NCBI RefSeq assembly: GCF_003096555.1
Contig: NZ_QEKM01000001.1
Location: forward strand, 3,348,001 to 3,412,000
DNA length: 64,000 nt
Origin: Simplicispira sp. 125
Lineage (GTDB): Bacteria; Pseudomonadota; Gammaproteobacteria; Burkholderiales; Burkholderiaceae_C
Reading direction: 5' to 3'
The translations under genes and the position numbers were made by a program. Under the pieces are notes generated by a model, which was not told the origin of the DNA, searched no databases, and worked only from the letters and a program-made list of their open reading frames with translations. Below are positions 16,363 through 26,160 of this stretch, piece after piece; within the stretch, counting starts at the first letter, position 1; each line of letters starts with the position of its first letter.

Positions 16363-19300
16363 CACCCAAAGCCAGCGCCAGCAGCGTCACGCCCCATCCC
16401 GATAGAGTGGGCACAGGCGTTGGCACTGGTGCAGCGCGGGTGAAATGTGCGCCCACGGCCTGAGCTGCCTGCACGCTGGTCAGGCCGCAGGCCATGCCCG
16501 TGCAGGCGCCACTCCAGCCGGCAAAGCGGTAACCCGCATCTGGCGTAGCGGTGCAGGTGGCGTTGGCGCCGTGCGGTACTGGATTGGGTGTGCAACTGGC
16601 GCTGCCGCCCGTGCTGGGCGTGACGGTGATGGCGTAGCTATTCAGCGCGAACTGCGCGGTGACGGTGCAGGCGCCGGTGATGTTGCCAGTGATGTAGCTG
16701 TTAGCCCCTGCCCCCGTGGCCGTGCCACCGCAGCCGCTGATGGACTGCGTGTTGTAGCCAGCATTAGGCACGGCGGTGCAGTCAGCGGGTGCGCCGAGGG
16801 GCGCAGGGTTGGGCGTACAGGTGAGAGCGCCGCCCGTGCCTGCGTCGGTGGTGATGTTTGCTGTGACGGGCGCCAGCGGTGTGATGGTGAGCGTGCCCGC
16901 CACGCGCGCAATGTCGTAGCCATGCTGGGCGGAGTAGATGCCCATGACGCGCGCCGCGTGCGTGCCGGGTGCGCTGTCATCGGCCACCACGCTGGCGGTG
17001 CCCAGCAGGCGGGCATCCGGCGCGGCGGGGCTGTAGGTGACGCCCAGTCCTGTGGCGGTGGTGCCGTCGAAAGGCTTACTACCGCTGGTGGCTGTGGCAG
17101 TAAGCGGGGCAGTGAAGAAGTGGCGCAGCAGCGGGGTGGTATGGCCCTCGTAGATGCGCCAGACGGCGCTGGTGCCACCCGCGTCATCCATGGCCCAGCC
17201 TGCGGCGGTGAAGGTGGCGAGCTGCTGCATCTGCGCCGTGGTGCGGCCCACCGCGCCCGCGCCTCCCGCGCTGGTGCCCTGGCCGGTGGTTTGCGTGTCC
17301 CAGAAGCTGCTGACCACGCTGGCGCCCGTGTTCACATCGCCCACCAGGCCGCGCAGAAAGCTGGGGCCGGAGACGGCGCCGGTGGCGTAGCTGCGGGCGA
17401 CGACGGCGTTGTTCATCAGGCTGCCCGCCAGGCCGCCGGTATGGAAAAAGCCCGCCACGCTGCCGCTGGCGTAGCTGTCGGCGATGAGGGCGTTGGCGGC
17501 GCTGCCGACCAGGCCGCCGGTGGCATTGCCCCCGGTGCTGTTGCTCACGGCGGCGTGGGCGTAGCTCTCGACCACGCTGCCGCCCAGCAGCACGCCGGCC
17601 AGCCCGCCCACGCCGCTGCCGCCCACCACGGTGCCGCCGCCCACATAGGCGTGGGTGATGGTGGCGCTGCCCAGGCCCAGCAGCGCGCCCACGCTGGTGC
17701 CGCCTTCCACGCTGCTGCCCAGCAGGCCCACGTTGCTCAGCGCCGCGCCGCTGGTCTGGCTGAACAGGCCCACGTTCAGCGCGCCGGGTCGGGCGATGGC
17801 GAGCTGGCTGATCATGCGGCCCAGCCCGTCAAAGCTGCCGCTGAAGGCCGTGCCCTTGCCCACGGGCATGAAGCTGCTGCCCTGCCACACGTCGTTGGCG
17901 GCCCCGGCGGTGGGGGCGGCGTCCACGTCGTGCGCCAGGGTGTAGGCGGCGTCAGGCTTCAGGGCCATCAACTGGAGCTGGTGCGCGCTGCCCACGCTGG
18001 CGGCCCATTCGCTGGACCGCAGGGGCAGCACGGTGCCGCTGGCGTTGTTCAGGCCGCCGTCGCTGCCCAGCAGCACCCAGCCTGAATCCGTGCCCGCGCC
18101 CGGCGTGGTGGTGAAGGTGAACAGCGGCGGGTAGTTGGCGGCGTTGCGCATCTGGGCCAGCGTCAGCGGCGTGGCGGCAACCACGCTGGTGCTGTTGCCG
18201 GTGTTTTCGCCGATGCCGGTGGCGCCCGCGCTGTCGCTGTTCCACGTCACGTTGCCCACGTTGCCCAATTGGGTGCGCCCGGCGATGGCACCCAGGCCCA
18301 GGGGCGTGGCCTTGTTGGAGGCCAGCGTGCCCGCGAAGTAGCTGTCGTGGATCTCGGGCCGCTGGCCCGTGTGGCCCAGCAGGCCGCCCGCGAAGTCGCT
18401 GCCGCTGACAGCGCCCAGCGCGTAGCTGCGCACGATGGTGGGGCCGCGCGAGACGCTGCCGCCCACCAGCCCGCCCGCAATGCCGCCCAGGGACGGCGCG
18501 CCCGTGCCCGCGCCCATCTGCGTGGCGGTGACGGAGGCCTTGCTCCACACGCCGTCCAGCATCAGATCGACGAAGCTGTCGCCCGCCACGCCGCCCACGG
18601 CGTTCGCGCCCGTCACGCTGCCGGTGGTATGGACGTTGCGCACCGTCATGGTGTTGGTGCCGCCCGCGAGGATGCCCACGCTCACGCCCCCCGCCACGCT
18701 GGCGCGGGTGAGGCCCACGTTCACCAGCGCGCCATCGCGTGAGTTGCCGAACAGGCCCACGTAGTTGTTGCTGGGCCGGTCGATGGTGAGCCGGTCGATC
18801 ACATGGCCCAGCCCGTCGAAGCGGCCCGTGAAGCCGTCGATGCGGGTGGTGCTGGGCGCAATCGGCCCAAAGCCGCCTGCCCAGCCCGCCGTGGCGCTGG
18901 CATCGATGTCCGCGCCCAATGCGTAGTTGCGCGCCCAGTCGCCGTTCATGCCCTGCAAGTCCGCGCCCGTGGTGCTGCCCTCGGCGCCCAGCGTGGTCAG
19001 GATGGTGTAGCTGCGCACCGCGCCGTCGCTGCCCAGCCGCGTCTGGTAACTGCCGGTGGCGGCCAGGTTGACGGGCGCGCTGACCAGGTAGTCCGCCGTG
19101 TTGCCCGCCGCCACCGCGCCCTGCCCGTAGTGCAGCGCCAGCCCGGCGGCGCCCGTGGCGTCGAGCTGCGCCTGCACGGCCAGGCTGCCGCCCGCCGCCA
19201 GCGTGAGCACGTTGGCGGCCCAGGCGATGGGCGCGCGCACGGCCAGAGCGTCGCCTCCGGTGGACTGCACCGTGACCGCGCCGCCGGCCAGGCGCGTTTG

Positions 19301-19471
19301 TACCTCGCCCGCGTTCACGGTGGCGCCCGGCGCCGTGGGGGTGAAGGTGTTGCCTGCCCATGCACCGCCGCTGGTGGGGGCGGTGGTCACCGTCACATCG
19401 AAGGCATGGGTATGGGCGCAGGCCAAGAGTGCGGTCAGCGCGGCCAGGGTGGCAAGGCGGGGGATGTGCAT
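16319..19471 (-). CDS. Large GLUG-repeat secreted protein with IPTL-CTERM tail
   Basis: A 1050-residue protein. The start at 19471 gives a clean signal peptide (LATLAALTALLACAHTHA-F); upstream codons in the same frame are not protein-like. The middle (about residues 150-640) has many GLUG-type units such as GGLVGSAANALIADSYASGSV, the sequence of filamentous-haemagglutinin-like beta-helical adhesins. Two InlB-B/lamin-like units (CTPNPAPLGAPADCTAVPNAGYNT) follow. The C-terminus has PTLSGWGVTLLALALGVF and a basic end, an IPTL-CTERM signal. The last residues (SRMSIKRKRL) are encoded inside palindromic repeat copy 3. A role as surface adhesin is inference. Confidence 0.82.
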   Translation of the reverse strand: MHIPRLATLAALTALLACAHTHAFDVTVTTAPTSGGAWAGNTFTPTAPGATVNAGEVQTRLAGGAVTVQSTGGDALAVRAPIAWAANVLTLAAGGSLAVQAQLDATGAAGLALHYGQGAVAAGNTADYLVSAPVNLAATGSYQTRLGSDGAVRSYTILTTLGAEGSTTGADLQGMNGDWARNYALGADIDASATAGWAGGFGPIAPSTTRIDGFTGRFDGLGHVIDRLTIDRPSNNYVGLFGNSRDGALVNVGLTRASVAGGVSVGILAGGTNTMTVRNVHTTGSVTGANAVGGVAGDSFVDLMLDGVWSKASVTATQMGAGTGAPSLGGIAGGLVGGSVSRGPTIVRSYALGAVSGSDFAGGLLGHTGQRPEIHDSYFAGTLASNKATPLGLGAIAGRTQLGNVGNVTWNSDSAGATGIGENTGNSTSVVAATPLTLAQMRNAANYPPLFTFTTTPGAGTDSGWVLLGSDGGLNNASGTVLPLRSSEWAASVGSAHQLQLMALKPDAAYTLAHDVDAAPTAGAANDVWQGSSFMPVGKGTAFSGSFDGLGRMISQLAIARPGALNVGLFSQTSGAALSNVGLLGSSVEGGTSVGALLGLGSATITHAYVGGGTVVGGSGVGGLAGVLLGGSVVESYAHAAVSNSTGGNATGGLVGSAANALIADSYASGSVAGFFHTGGLAGSLMNNAVVARSYATGAVSGPSFLRGLVGDVNTGASVVSSFWDTQTTGQGTSAGGAGAVGRTTAQMQQLATFTAAGWAMDDAGGTSAVWRIYEGHTTPLLRHFFTAPLTATATSGSKPFDGTTATGLGVTYSPAAPDARLLGTASVVADDSAPGTHAARVMGIYSAQHGYDIARVAGTLTITPLAPVTANITTDAGTGGALTCTPNPAPLGAPADCTAVPNAGYNTQSISGCGGTATGAGANSYITGNITGACTVTAQFALNSYAITVTPSTGGSASCTPNPVPHGANATCTATPDAGYRFAGWSGACTGMACGLTSVQAAQAVGAHFTRAAPVPTPVPTLSGWGVTLLALALGVFGSSRMSIKRKRL

Positions 19472-19489
19472 GCGCGGGTCACTCTCATT

Positions 19490-19534
19490 TTGATAGCTGC
19501 TTGCGCTTGTCCACAAAGCGCAAGCAGCCAAAAG
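19490..19534. repeat. Palindromic repeat (copy 4), perfect 13-bp stem
   Basis: GCTGCTTGCGCTT (19496-19508) pairs exactly with AAGCGCAAGCAGC (19516-19528) around a 7-base loop. It lies between two genes of the secreted-protein run and might act as a weak terminator or RNA-stabilising hairpin. Confidence 0.75.
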
Positions 19535-19542
19535 GCACTTGC

Positions 19543-22407
19543 CTACTTTTGCAGCACGGCCAGCTTGTTGACAAGATCGAGGCTGGTGGTCGTGACCACA
19601 TCCAGGGGCGCGCGCTCGGGGGCGTAGTTGAACGACTCCTTCAGCCTCTCGCCGGTCGTGGTGGCGTTCAGGGGCAACAGCATCAAGAGGGTATATGAGC
19701 CGTTTTGGCCGACCAACTGGCCGTCGCTCAGGCGCCGCCACGTGTGGTTGCTAGGCAACCTGAAGGCGTTGTAGGTGGCGTCGGACATGTTGCTGTTGTC
19801 GTACTCATCTTTGGTGAAATCGAGCACCGCCGCCGAGTGCGCGGCGGAATAGAGGGTTGCTGGGACTTGATCGCTGTAGATATCGGAAGGCAGTCTGAGC
19901 ACGGGCGCGTTGTACTTTTGCAGGCGCGCGGGGTCGTTGCTGGCTTCGGGGAAGTGCACCGAGGAATCCCACGACATGTGCGGCAGAAAGTCGTTGTTGG
20001 CGTTCGTCATGACGGTGCGCATGTCCTTGCTGCCCAGCGGCTGGTAGTCCTGCCATTTGGGCACCAGGCTCGGGATGACGGGCGTGTCCCCGTCGAAGGG
20101 CCGCGTCACCCACCGGGGGCCGTAGATGGCCTGGTAGGCGCCGAAGTGCTGCACGAACACCAGCGACGGCGCCTTGCTCAGGTTGAAGACATAGACCGGG
20201 TACCAGGGCGTTTGCGGGGCCTTCATGCCATTGCGGTAGAGCATGAGCGGGTCGGCGTTGGGGTTGGTGAAGTCGATGGCCACCACGCCCTCCTTGCCCC
20301 GGTGCCCGCCGCGCTCTTGCGACAGCGCGGTCCAGGTGACCAGCTCCATGCCGTTGTTGCCGTTGTTCTCGTTCTTCCAGCGCATGGGGATGTAGCCGCC
20401 GGGCGCGACAGTCCACGCCTTGCCCCTGGCGGGGTCGAGCAGGGTGCCCACCACGTAGTCGTAGTAGTCGATGTCCTGCAGGCTCTGGTACAGCTCGCTT
20501 TGCGCCTTGGCGGCGGCGGTGCCGAGCATGGCTTTCTTGTAGCCCACCAGCACGGCGGGGCTCAGGTCGGTGCCCTGGCTCAGGGCCAGGGCCACCAGGT
20601 CGTAGGCGCGGGTGGACGCCTTCTGGAAGAACTGGTGGTAGCGCTCGCTCATCTGGGGCGTGACGTTGCTGACCGAGAGGGTGGCGAGGAAGGCCAGGTA
20701 GGCGTCGAGCCGCCCGAGCTTTTCGCTCACCAGCATGATTTCCATGAGGTTGGGGTAGCTGCCGATGGTTTTGTCCAGGCCGGGGATGTCCAGGTTGGGG
20801 CGCAGCTGGGGGATGACGGCGTCGTAGGGCAGCGTCTCGAAGCCGCTGACGTACATCTTGTCGAAGCGCACCAGGTTGCCGTCGCCCGCGCCGGCCTGCG
20901 GCGGTGCCTGGGGGGCCTTGGCGCGTTCCTTCAGCGCGTCCAGCTCGGCGATGAGCTGCTGGTAGGCGTCGGCCTCGCCCGCCTTGAGCAGCATCTTGTC
21001 GTCGTTGACGACCAGGGGCTGCTCATCGACCTTTTTCTTCGTGCGCGCCAGTTCCGCCGCGTCCTTGGCGGCTTTCTTGTCCTCCTGGTACTTCTTCCAT
21101 TGGCCGTAGGAGGTGAAGGCGCTGTCTGGCGGTTCTGTTTCGTCCTTGTGGGGGCCTACCGGGTCGGGCAGCTTCACGCCGGGGTCTTTGGGCAGGCTGC
21201 CCATGGGCGGCACCAGGGAGCTGCCCTGGTCCTTGAGCATGGCCTGGATGCTGCTGACCCAGGCCGTGGTGTCGGCCACGCCGGCGGGCTTGGCCTCGGC
21301 CGAGACGGCCACGTTTTGCATGGCCTTGGCCCAGCCGCTCTGCTTGTAGAACTGCAAGGTGGCTGACCCGCCCGCGCCGCCGGCCGGCGTCTGGTATTTG
21401 CCCGAGAGGGATGCGCCGTTTTGCGCTTCGGCGTTGCCGTCGGATGTGCCGAACGTGAGCTGGCCGTTGCCGACGGCCTGGTTCATCGAGGTGGTCTGGG
21501 AGACGAACGAGTCGCCGTTGAAGGTGTAGAAGTCGGCGATGGCGCTTTCGATCTTGCCGCGCAGCTCGGTCATCTGGCGCACCAACTGGGTCTGGATGGC
21601 GGCGTCGGCGCACAGGGCGTACTGCGCCCGCAGGTCGGCAAAGACGCTTTCCATGCGCGAGAGGATCTGGATGTTGGCGTAGGGCTCGGTGTCGGACAGC
21701 TTGTAGCGGCTGACGGTGACGCTGGTGGTGTAGGGCTTGCCGCCGCAGGCGTTGGCGGGGGCGCTTTCGGTGGTGTTGACGTAGCCGCGCAGCAGCTCGT
21801 CGGTCAGCTTGGTGCCGATGAGGTAGCCGGTGAAGTTCTCGCTGCCGCTGAAGCCGCTGCTGAGGATCGAGACGAGGTTGTTGGTGTTGGCCGACACCAG
21901 CTGCACGTTGACGGTGCCGTCGGACTCGGTTTTGCGCCGGGCTTCGGCATGGTGGAAGGCGGCGGCGGCCTTCCAGTGGCCGAGGGAGCCGGAGAGCGAC
22001 GTGTCTAAGGTGAACTGGCTGCTTTCCGTGCTGGCCTTCCGGTTGCTGGTGATGTGCAGCGCGGTGACCTGCTGTGAGCGGGTGGTGTCCACGTTCAGCC
22101 AGTTGCCTTCCCTGAGCCGCCCCAGGTCGAAGATGGGGCGCAGGTTGTAGGTGGAGGCGGCCGTGTTGATGCTGGAGCCGACGGAGAGCGACTTGATGGT
22201 CTCGGGCGTGATGTCGGTGCCCCGGCCTGCGGCGAGCAGGAAGCGCTCGAAGTCTTCCTCGTCCATGTCGGCGTGCTCGGCCAGCGCGGGGTAGCGCGAG
22301 GCATGGGTGGGCGGCGCGTCGTCCGAGCCGCCGCCGCAACTGGCGAGCAGCAGCAGGCAGGCCAGCGCGGTGGGCAGCAGGGCGGGGAGCGTCTTGGTGT
22401 TGTGCAT
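19543..22407 (-). CDS. Large lipoprotein of unknown function (954 aa)
   Basis: Signal peptide with lipobox LLLASC followed by GGGSDDA, so a membrane-anchored lipoprotein. I do not recognise the body. It is long, mixed alpha/beta, with a Pro/Lys-rich linker around residues 400-460 (DPVGPHKDETEPPDSAF...KKAAKDAAELARTKKKVDEQP). The N-terminal third has Ser/Thr-rich amphipathic stretches vaguely like MACPF or other pore-forming proteins, but that is not enough to assign. The gene is in the same orientation as its neighbours and flanked on both sides by palindromic repeats. Confidence 0.7.
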   Translation of the reverse strand: MHNTKTLPALLPTALACLLLLASCGGGSDDAPPTHASRYPALAEHADMDEEDFERFLLAAGRGTDITPETIKSLSVGSSINTAASTYNLRPIFDLGRLREGNWLNVDTTRSQQVTALHITSNRKASTESSQFTLDTSLSGSLGHWKAAAAFHHAEARRKTESDGTVNVQLVSANTNNLVSILSSGFSGSENFTGYLIGTKLTDELLRGYVNTTESAPANACGGKPYTTSVTVSRYKLSDTEPYANIQILSRMESVFADLRAQYALCADAAIQTQLVRQMTELRGKIESAIADFYTFNGDSFVSQTTSMNQAVGNGQLTFGTSDGNAEAQNGASLSGKYQTPAGGAGGSATLQFYKQSGWAKAMQNVAVSAEAKPAGVADTTAWVSSIQAMLKDQGSSLVPPMGSLPKDPGVKLPDPVGPHKDETEPPDSAFTSYGQWKKYQEDKKAAKDAAELARTKKKVDEQPLVVNDDKMLLKAGEADAYQQLIAELDALKERAKAPQAPPQAGAGDGNLVRFDKMYVSGFETLPYDAVIPQLRPNLDIPGLDKTIGSYPNLMEIMLVSEKLGRLDAYLAFLATLSVSNVTPQMSERYHQFFQKASTRAYDLVALALSQGTDLSPAVLVGYKKAMLGTAAAKAQSELYQSLQDIDYYDYVVGTLLDPARGKAWTVAPGGYIPMRWKNENNGNNGMELVTWTALSQERGGHRGKEGVVAIDFTNPNADPLMLYRNGMKAPQTPWYPVYVFNLSKAPSLVFVQHFGAYQAIYGPRWVTRPFDGDTPVIPSLVPKWQDYQPLGSKDMRTVMTNANNDFLPHMSWDSSVHFPEASNDPARLQKYNAPVLRLPSDIYSDQVPATLYSAAHSAAVLDFTKDEYDNSNMSDATYNAFRLPSNHTWRRLSDGQLVGQNGSYTLLMLLPLNATTTGERLKESFNYAPERAPLDVVTTTSLDLVNKLAVLQK

Positions 22408-22423
22408 TGGAATGCTCTTTTTT

Positions 22424-22468
22424 CAATAGCTTCCAGCGCTTGAATGGCAAGCGCTGGAGCTGTTTTTG
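22424..22468. repeat. Palindromic repeat (copy 5)
   Basis: CCAGCGCTTG (22433-22442) pairs with CAAGCGCTGG (22448-22457), extended by AGC/GCT. It lies between two lipoprotein genes. Confidence 0.75.
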
Positions 22469-22480
22469 CCTAAATCTTCC

Positions 22481-24553
22481 TCAGGGCAGGTACTGCACCG
22501 GCACAGGGAAGCTCAGGTGGTTCTTGATGGCCGCCTCGTCGTTCTCGCGGCTCTGGTTGGGGTTGGCGCCGACGCACCAGGTGTCGGACTTGGGGTGCTT
22601 GTCGCCCCGAGGGGTCATGACGCTGCACGCGCTGCTGTCAACGATGCTGGCCCGATTGGGTGGGCAGTTGGCCAGCGCGCCGGTGCAGGCGGCGAACTTC
22701 TCCTTGACGAGCAAGGTATAGACGTTGTCCTGCGCGTCGGTGAAGCGCACCTTCATGGGGTACGAGGGCAGGGTGCCCACGCGGAAGCCCACGATGCGGT
22801 TGGCGTCGGGCATGAGCACGTCTTGCTTGACGTTGTTGCAGTCCGGGTCGCTGGCGTTTTGGCCCAGCGAGCAGGCCCCGTACTTCTTGAGCAGCGGCTT
22901 GTTCTCGGGCACGCGGTCGGCGGGGTTGCCCAGCAGCACGTCGAAGCCGTCGTGGTAGTTGAAGGCGCTGCCGTTCTCCAGCCCCTGCACGCCGCCCACG
23001 GTGAACACCAGGCCGTTGCCCAGCTCGCTCATGAAGCCCACGGCGTCATCCACCGAGAAGCCGTAGGCGCTCATGCCCAGGTCGTCGTGGATCAGCTTGA
23101 CGTAGGGGTTGAAGGCGAGCTTGGGGTTGGCCTGGACGGCGGCCTGGCCGTAGTTGTATTGCAGGTCCTGGATGTACATGGCCTGCACGTAGGCGTGGTC
23201 GCGGCCGTGGGCCGTGGTGGCCCCCAGCTTGTTGTCGCCCGCGCCGCAGCCTTCGTTGTAGGGCACCCAGCCGTAGATGTGCTTGATGGCCTCCCAGTAC
23301 TTGAACTCGGCGACGTGCGGCGGAATCTTGCCCGAGCCCTTGGGCTCGCCCGCGCATTGCTTGGCGTCGTACATCGCCAAATACTTCTTGTGGTTCTCGG
23401 CGAAGAAGTCCTTGACGAGGGCCAGCTTGTCGCGCATCTCCTGCGGGGCGGGGCAGTCTTGCGGGTACTTCTTGCTGGTGTATTGGGAAATGTCCTCGCT
23501 GCCCCAATCGACGCAGGCACCCCACAAATCCTGGATGTTCTGCACCGACTGGCCCCATTGCAGGCTGCGCTGCTCCTCGGGCGTGCATTGCTTGTCGAGG
23601 CACTTCTTCACCGTGAGCACGGGCGGGTTCTGGCCGTCCGGCGGCTGCACGGGCACGTCGGGGTCTTGAATCAGATAGCCGCCGCGCTGGGCAAAGATGT
23701 TGTAGCCGCCGGGCAGGCGCACTTCGCTCATGTTGTAAACGGGCCAGCCTTCGCCCAGGCCGTCCAGGAAGCTGTGCAGCGCCTTGCGGAAATCGGCGGG
23801 CTTTTGCACCGAGCCGCTGTAGCCGATGTAGGGGTTGTCCTTGGGGCCGATCGCCACGGGCATATAGACGTGATCGACGTAGGAGATGTTGTAGCCCACG
23901 TTGGCGGGCTTGAGCAGCCGCGCGGCCTGCCCTGCGGGGATGTCGGAATCGCCGAAGGTGTATTCGGACAGTTGCGCGAAGGCGTCCTCAGGGAACTGCA
24001 CCGCGCTGGCGTACGTGGTCAGCGCGCAGGCCGTGCCCTGCGCCTGGCAGGTCACCTCAGCGGGGGTGGCTATGGATTTGTCCTCATCGTTGCGCAGGCG
24101 CTTGTTGCGGTCGGCCAGCAGCATGCGGCCGCCGTTCCACCAGGTGATGTACTGCCGGGGGCCGAGTTCGCTGTAGAGCGGCAGGGTGATGGTGACTTCG
24201 GAGCCGGGCGGAATGCCCTGGCCGTCGTTGACGTAGAGCTTGTAAACCACGTCGGTGGGCAGCGCCTCGGTGGTGCGCAGGCAGCCCTGCACCCACAGGT
24301 TCTCCGCATTGGTGCTGGTGGAGAGCACGGGGTAGATCTGCTCATCGGCGTTGTTGCGGATGGTGATGGTCTTGGGCGCGATCGTCACGTCCTGCATGTC
24401 GTAGTCCTTGCAGACGACGGAGCCTTTGGGCGCGCCCGCGCCCGGCGGGGGCGCGGTTTCGCCGCCGGGGCTGGAGCCGCCGCTGCCGCCGCAGCCCGCC
24501 AGGGCAAGCGCCGCCAGCAGGGCGATGTGGGAAGGTGATGGGGTGTTGTGCAT
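22481..24553 (-). CDS. Large lipoprotein, possibly with a thaumatin-like N-terminal domain (690 aa)
   Basis: Signal peptide with lipobox LALAGC followed by a Gly/Ser/Pro-rich linker. About residues 55-140 read TITIRNNADEQIYPVL...LWVQGC...GSEVTITLPLY...WWNGGRMLLAD. This resembles the N-terminal beta-strands of thaumatin-like/GH64 folds, which display similar N-N-x-x-x-x-I-Y-P and W-W-x-G-G-R patterns; the match is by eye. The remainder is Cys-rich and not recognised. It lies 21 bp downstream of the serine hydrolase gene, so is probably co-transcribed. Confidence 0.7.
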   Translation of the reverse strand: MHNTPSPSHIALLAALALAGCGGSGGSSPGGETAPPPGAGAPKGSVVCKDYDMQDVTIAPKTITIRNNADEQIYPVLSTSTNAENLWVQGCLRTTEALPTDVVYKLYVNDGQGIPPGSEVTITLPLYSELGPRQYITWWNGGRMLLADRNKRLRNDEDKSIATPAEVTCQAQGTACALTTYASAVQFPEDAFAQLSEYTFGDSDIPAGQAARLLKPANVGYNISYVDHVYMPVAIGPKDNPYIGYSGSVQKPADFRKALHSFLDGLGEGWPVYNMSEVRLPGGYNIFAQRGGYLIQDPDVPVQPPDGQNPPVLTVKKCLDKQCTPEEQRSLQWGQSVQNIQDLWGACVDWGSEDISQYTSKKYPQDCPAPQEMRDKLALVKDFFAENHKKYLAMYDAKQCAGEPKGSGKIPPHVAEFKYWEAIKHIYGWVPYNEGCGAGDNKLGATTAHGRDHAYVQAMYIQDLQYNYGQAAVQANPKLAFNPYVKLIHDDLGMSAYGFSVDDAVGFMSELGNGLVFTVGGVQGLENGSAFNYHDGFDVLLGNPADRVPENKPLLKKYGACSLGQNASDPDCNNVKQDVLMPDANRIVGFRVGTLPSYPMKVRFTDAQDNVYTLLVKEKFAACTGALANCPPNRASIVDSSACSVMTPRGDKHPKSDTWCVGANPNQSRENDEAAIKNHLSFPVPVQYLP

Positions 24554-24574
24554 TTCAGAGACTCCTCGTAGGTG

Positions 24575-26158
24575 TTATTGGCCATCGGGCACGCGCTCGA
24601 AAAGCCCGTGCGTCAGGTCTTCGGCGTAGAACTCGACCTGCATCCGCCCTGGGTCGCCTAGGCTGAACTGCACGGCTGAGACAGAGCCCGGCGGGGCGTT
24701 TTCGCCCTCCAGGTCGAAGGCGAACAGGTCGCCGTCGTGGTGGCGCAGGCGGTAGCGCGCCTGGGCGGGGCCGAGGACGAGGTCCAGCGCCGTGCCATCC
24801 GCGCCGAGAACCACCTGGGCATCGCCGTAATAGGCGTTGGCATAGCGCCCGGCATAGTGGGCCAGGGGCTGGGCTGGCGCGGGCGCTGCGGGTGCGGGCT
24901 GACCGGCCAGGCGGCCCAGCGGCCGGTACATCTCCTGCATCCTGGCTTGCATGGTGGCCAGCCAATCGGTGCTGGGCGCGCCGTCGGCCACGTCGCCCCA
25001 GGCCCGCTCGCCAAAGGCCAGCGCAATGGCCTCGGCCAGGCCGCGCGGCTGCGCGTTGGTGAGCACGGTGATGCCCAGCCCGGCCTGCGGCCACAGGATG
25101 AAGGCGGTGTGCGCGCCGAGCAGAAACGCGCCGGAGTGCGAGACGCTGGCGTGGCCGTGCGGGTCCGGCCCCACGTTGAAGCCGTAGCCGTAGGCGCCGC
25201 CGGGGCGCGCCGTCATGGCGGCTTGCAGCGCGGCGGGGTGGATGAGCTGCCGGCCCTGGTATTGGCCTTGCGCCAGCACCAGCGCCATCCAGCGCGCCAT
25301 GTCGGCGGCGCTGGCGCTGGCACCGCCGGCGGGCGACTGCGCATCGGGCTGGCGCGGGGGCTGCTGCACGGTGTAGCGGGCGGGCTGCGCGCCGTAGCTG
25401 TCGTAGCCCAGGCCCGCCTGCACGTGGCCCCAGGCCCGGTTGGGCCGGGCGGCAAAGTCGGCGTAGCGCGAGCTGGCGTGGGCCATGCCCAGGGGCTGGT
25501 ACAGGGCCTGGGCGGAGAGCGTGGCCCAGTCGGTGCCGCGCGCCTGGGCCAGCGCCTCTGCGGCGGCCGTCAGGCCGAAGTTGGTGTAGGCGTAGCTGCC
25601 GTAGGGGTTCAGGGCGGCGTGGCGCAGGCGCTGCAGGATGTCGCCGCGCGTGTAGCCCAGGTCTTCGAGATGGTCGCCCGCGTGGTCGGGCAGGCCGCTG
25701 CGGTGGGCGAACAGGTCGCCCAGGCTCAGGCGGGCGTTGTCCCGCGCTTCGGGGTAGGCCAGCGCGAAGCCGGGCAGCAGGCGCTGGATGGGGGTGTCCC
25801 AATCCACGCCAGGGCGCACTTGCTGGGACATTTGCGTGGCCATCACCGTGGCGGCGAGGGACTTGGATACCGAGGCGAGCTGGAATACCGTGTCCGCATC
25901 CACGGCCTCGCTGCCGTCCACCCGGCGCAGGCCAAAGCCCTTGGCGTACACCGTTCGGTCGCCATGCACCACTGAAACGGCCACGCCGGGCACACCAGTG
26001 CGCTCCATCCATTGCGGCACCAAGGTATCGAGCCGGGTGGCGGCCTCGCGCACCGTGCTGGTGTTGGGCACGTCGGCGCCGTTGCTGCCGCCGCAGGCCG
26101 CGATGGAAGCCGCCAGCAGCACGGCGGCAGCAAAACGGGAAAGGCGAAGTACCCGCAT
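24575..26158 (-). CDS. Serine hydrolase lipoprotein (class C beta-lactamase / esterase family)
   Basis: A 527-residue lipoprotein (lipobox ending IAAC, Cys22). The penicillin-binding fold motifs are S96-V-S-K99 (SxxK), Y191-T-N193 (YxN) and an HSG triad in VSHSGAFLLGAHT. A C-terminal lipocalin-like beta extension (about residues 430-527) follows, common in this family. The start at 26158 is chosen because it gives a signal peptide; the upstream open frame runs into the next gene. The stop of the upstream alpha/beta hydrolase lies 2 bp away, so both are translated from one transcript. It may hydrolyse D-amino-acid peptides or esters in the periplasm; the substrate is unknown. Confidence 0.88.
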   Translation of the reverse strand: MRVLRLSRFAAAVLLAASIAACGGSNGADVPNTSTVREAATRLDTLVPQWMERTGVPGVAVSVVHGDRTVYAKGFGLRRVDGSEAVDADTVFQLASVSKSLAATVMATQMSQQVRPGVDWDTPIQRLLPGFALAYPEARDNARLSLGDLFAHRSGLPDHAGDHLEDLGYTRGDILQRLRHAALNPYGSYAYTNFGLTAAAEALAQARGTDWATLSAQALYQPLGMAHASSRYADFAARPNRAWGHVQAGLGYDSYGAQPARYTVQQPPRQPDAQSPAGGASASAADMARWMALVLAQGQYQGRQLIHPAALQAAMTARPGGAYGYGFNVGPDPHGHASVSHSGAFLLGAHTAFILWPQAGLGITVLTNAQPRGLAEAIALAFGERAWGDVADGAPSTDWLATMQARMQEMYRPLGRLAGQPAPAAPAPAQPLAHYAGRYANAYYGDAQVVLGADGTALDLVLGPAQARYRLRHHDGDLFAFDLEGENAPPGSVSAVQFSLGDPGRMQVEFYAEDLTHGLFERVPDGQ

Positions 26159-26160
26159 GG

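Noticed and set aside
16445..18085. 546-codon + strand open frame opposite the GLUG gene
   Set aside because: Composition is Ala/Gly/His-rich with no structure; the opposite strand has signal peptide, GLUG repeats and an IPTL-CTERM tail.
19543..22407. MACPF pore-forming assignment for the 954-residue lipoprotein
   Set aside because: Only a vague amphipathic pattern; the family signature was not found by eye.
22466..24538. 690-codon + strand frame exactly opposite the 690-residue lipoprotein
   Set aside because: Mirror frame of the lipoprotein codons; Val/Gly/His-rich, lacks any motif or ribosome site.
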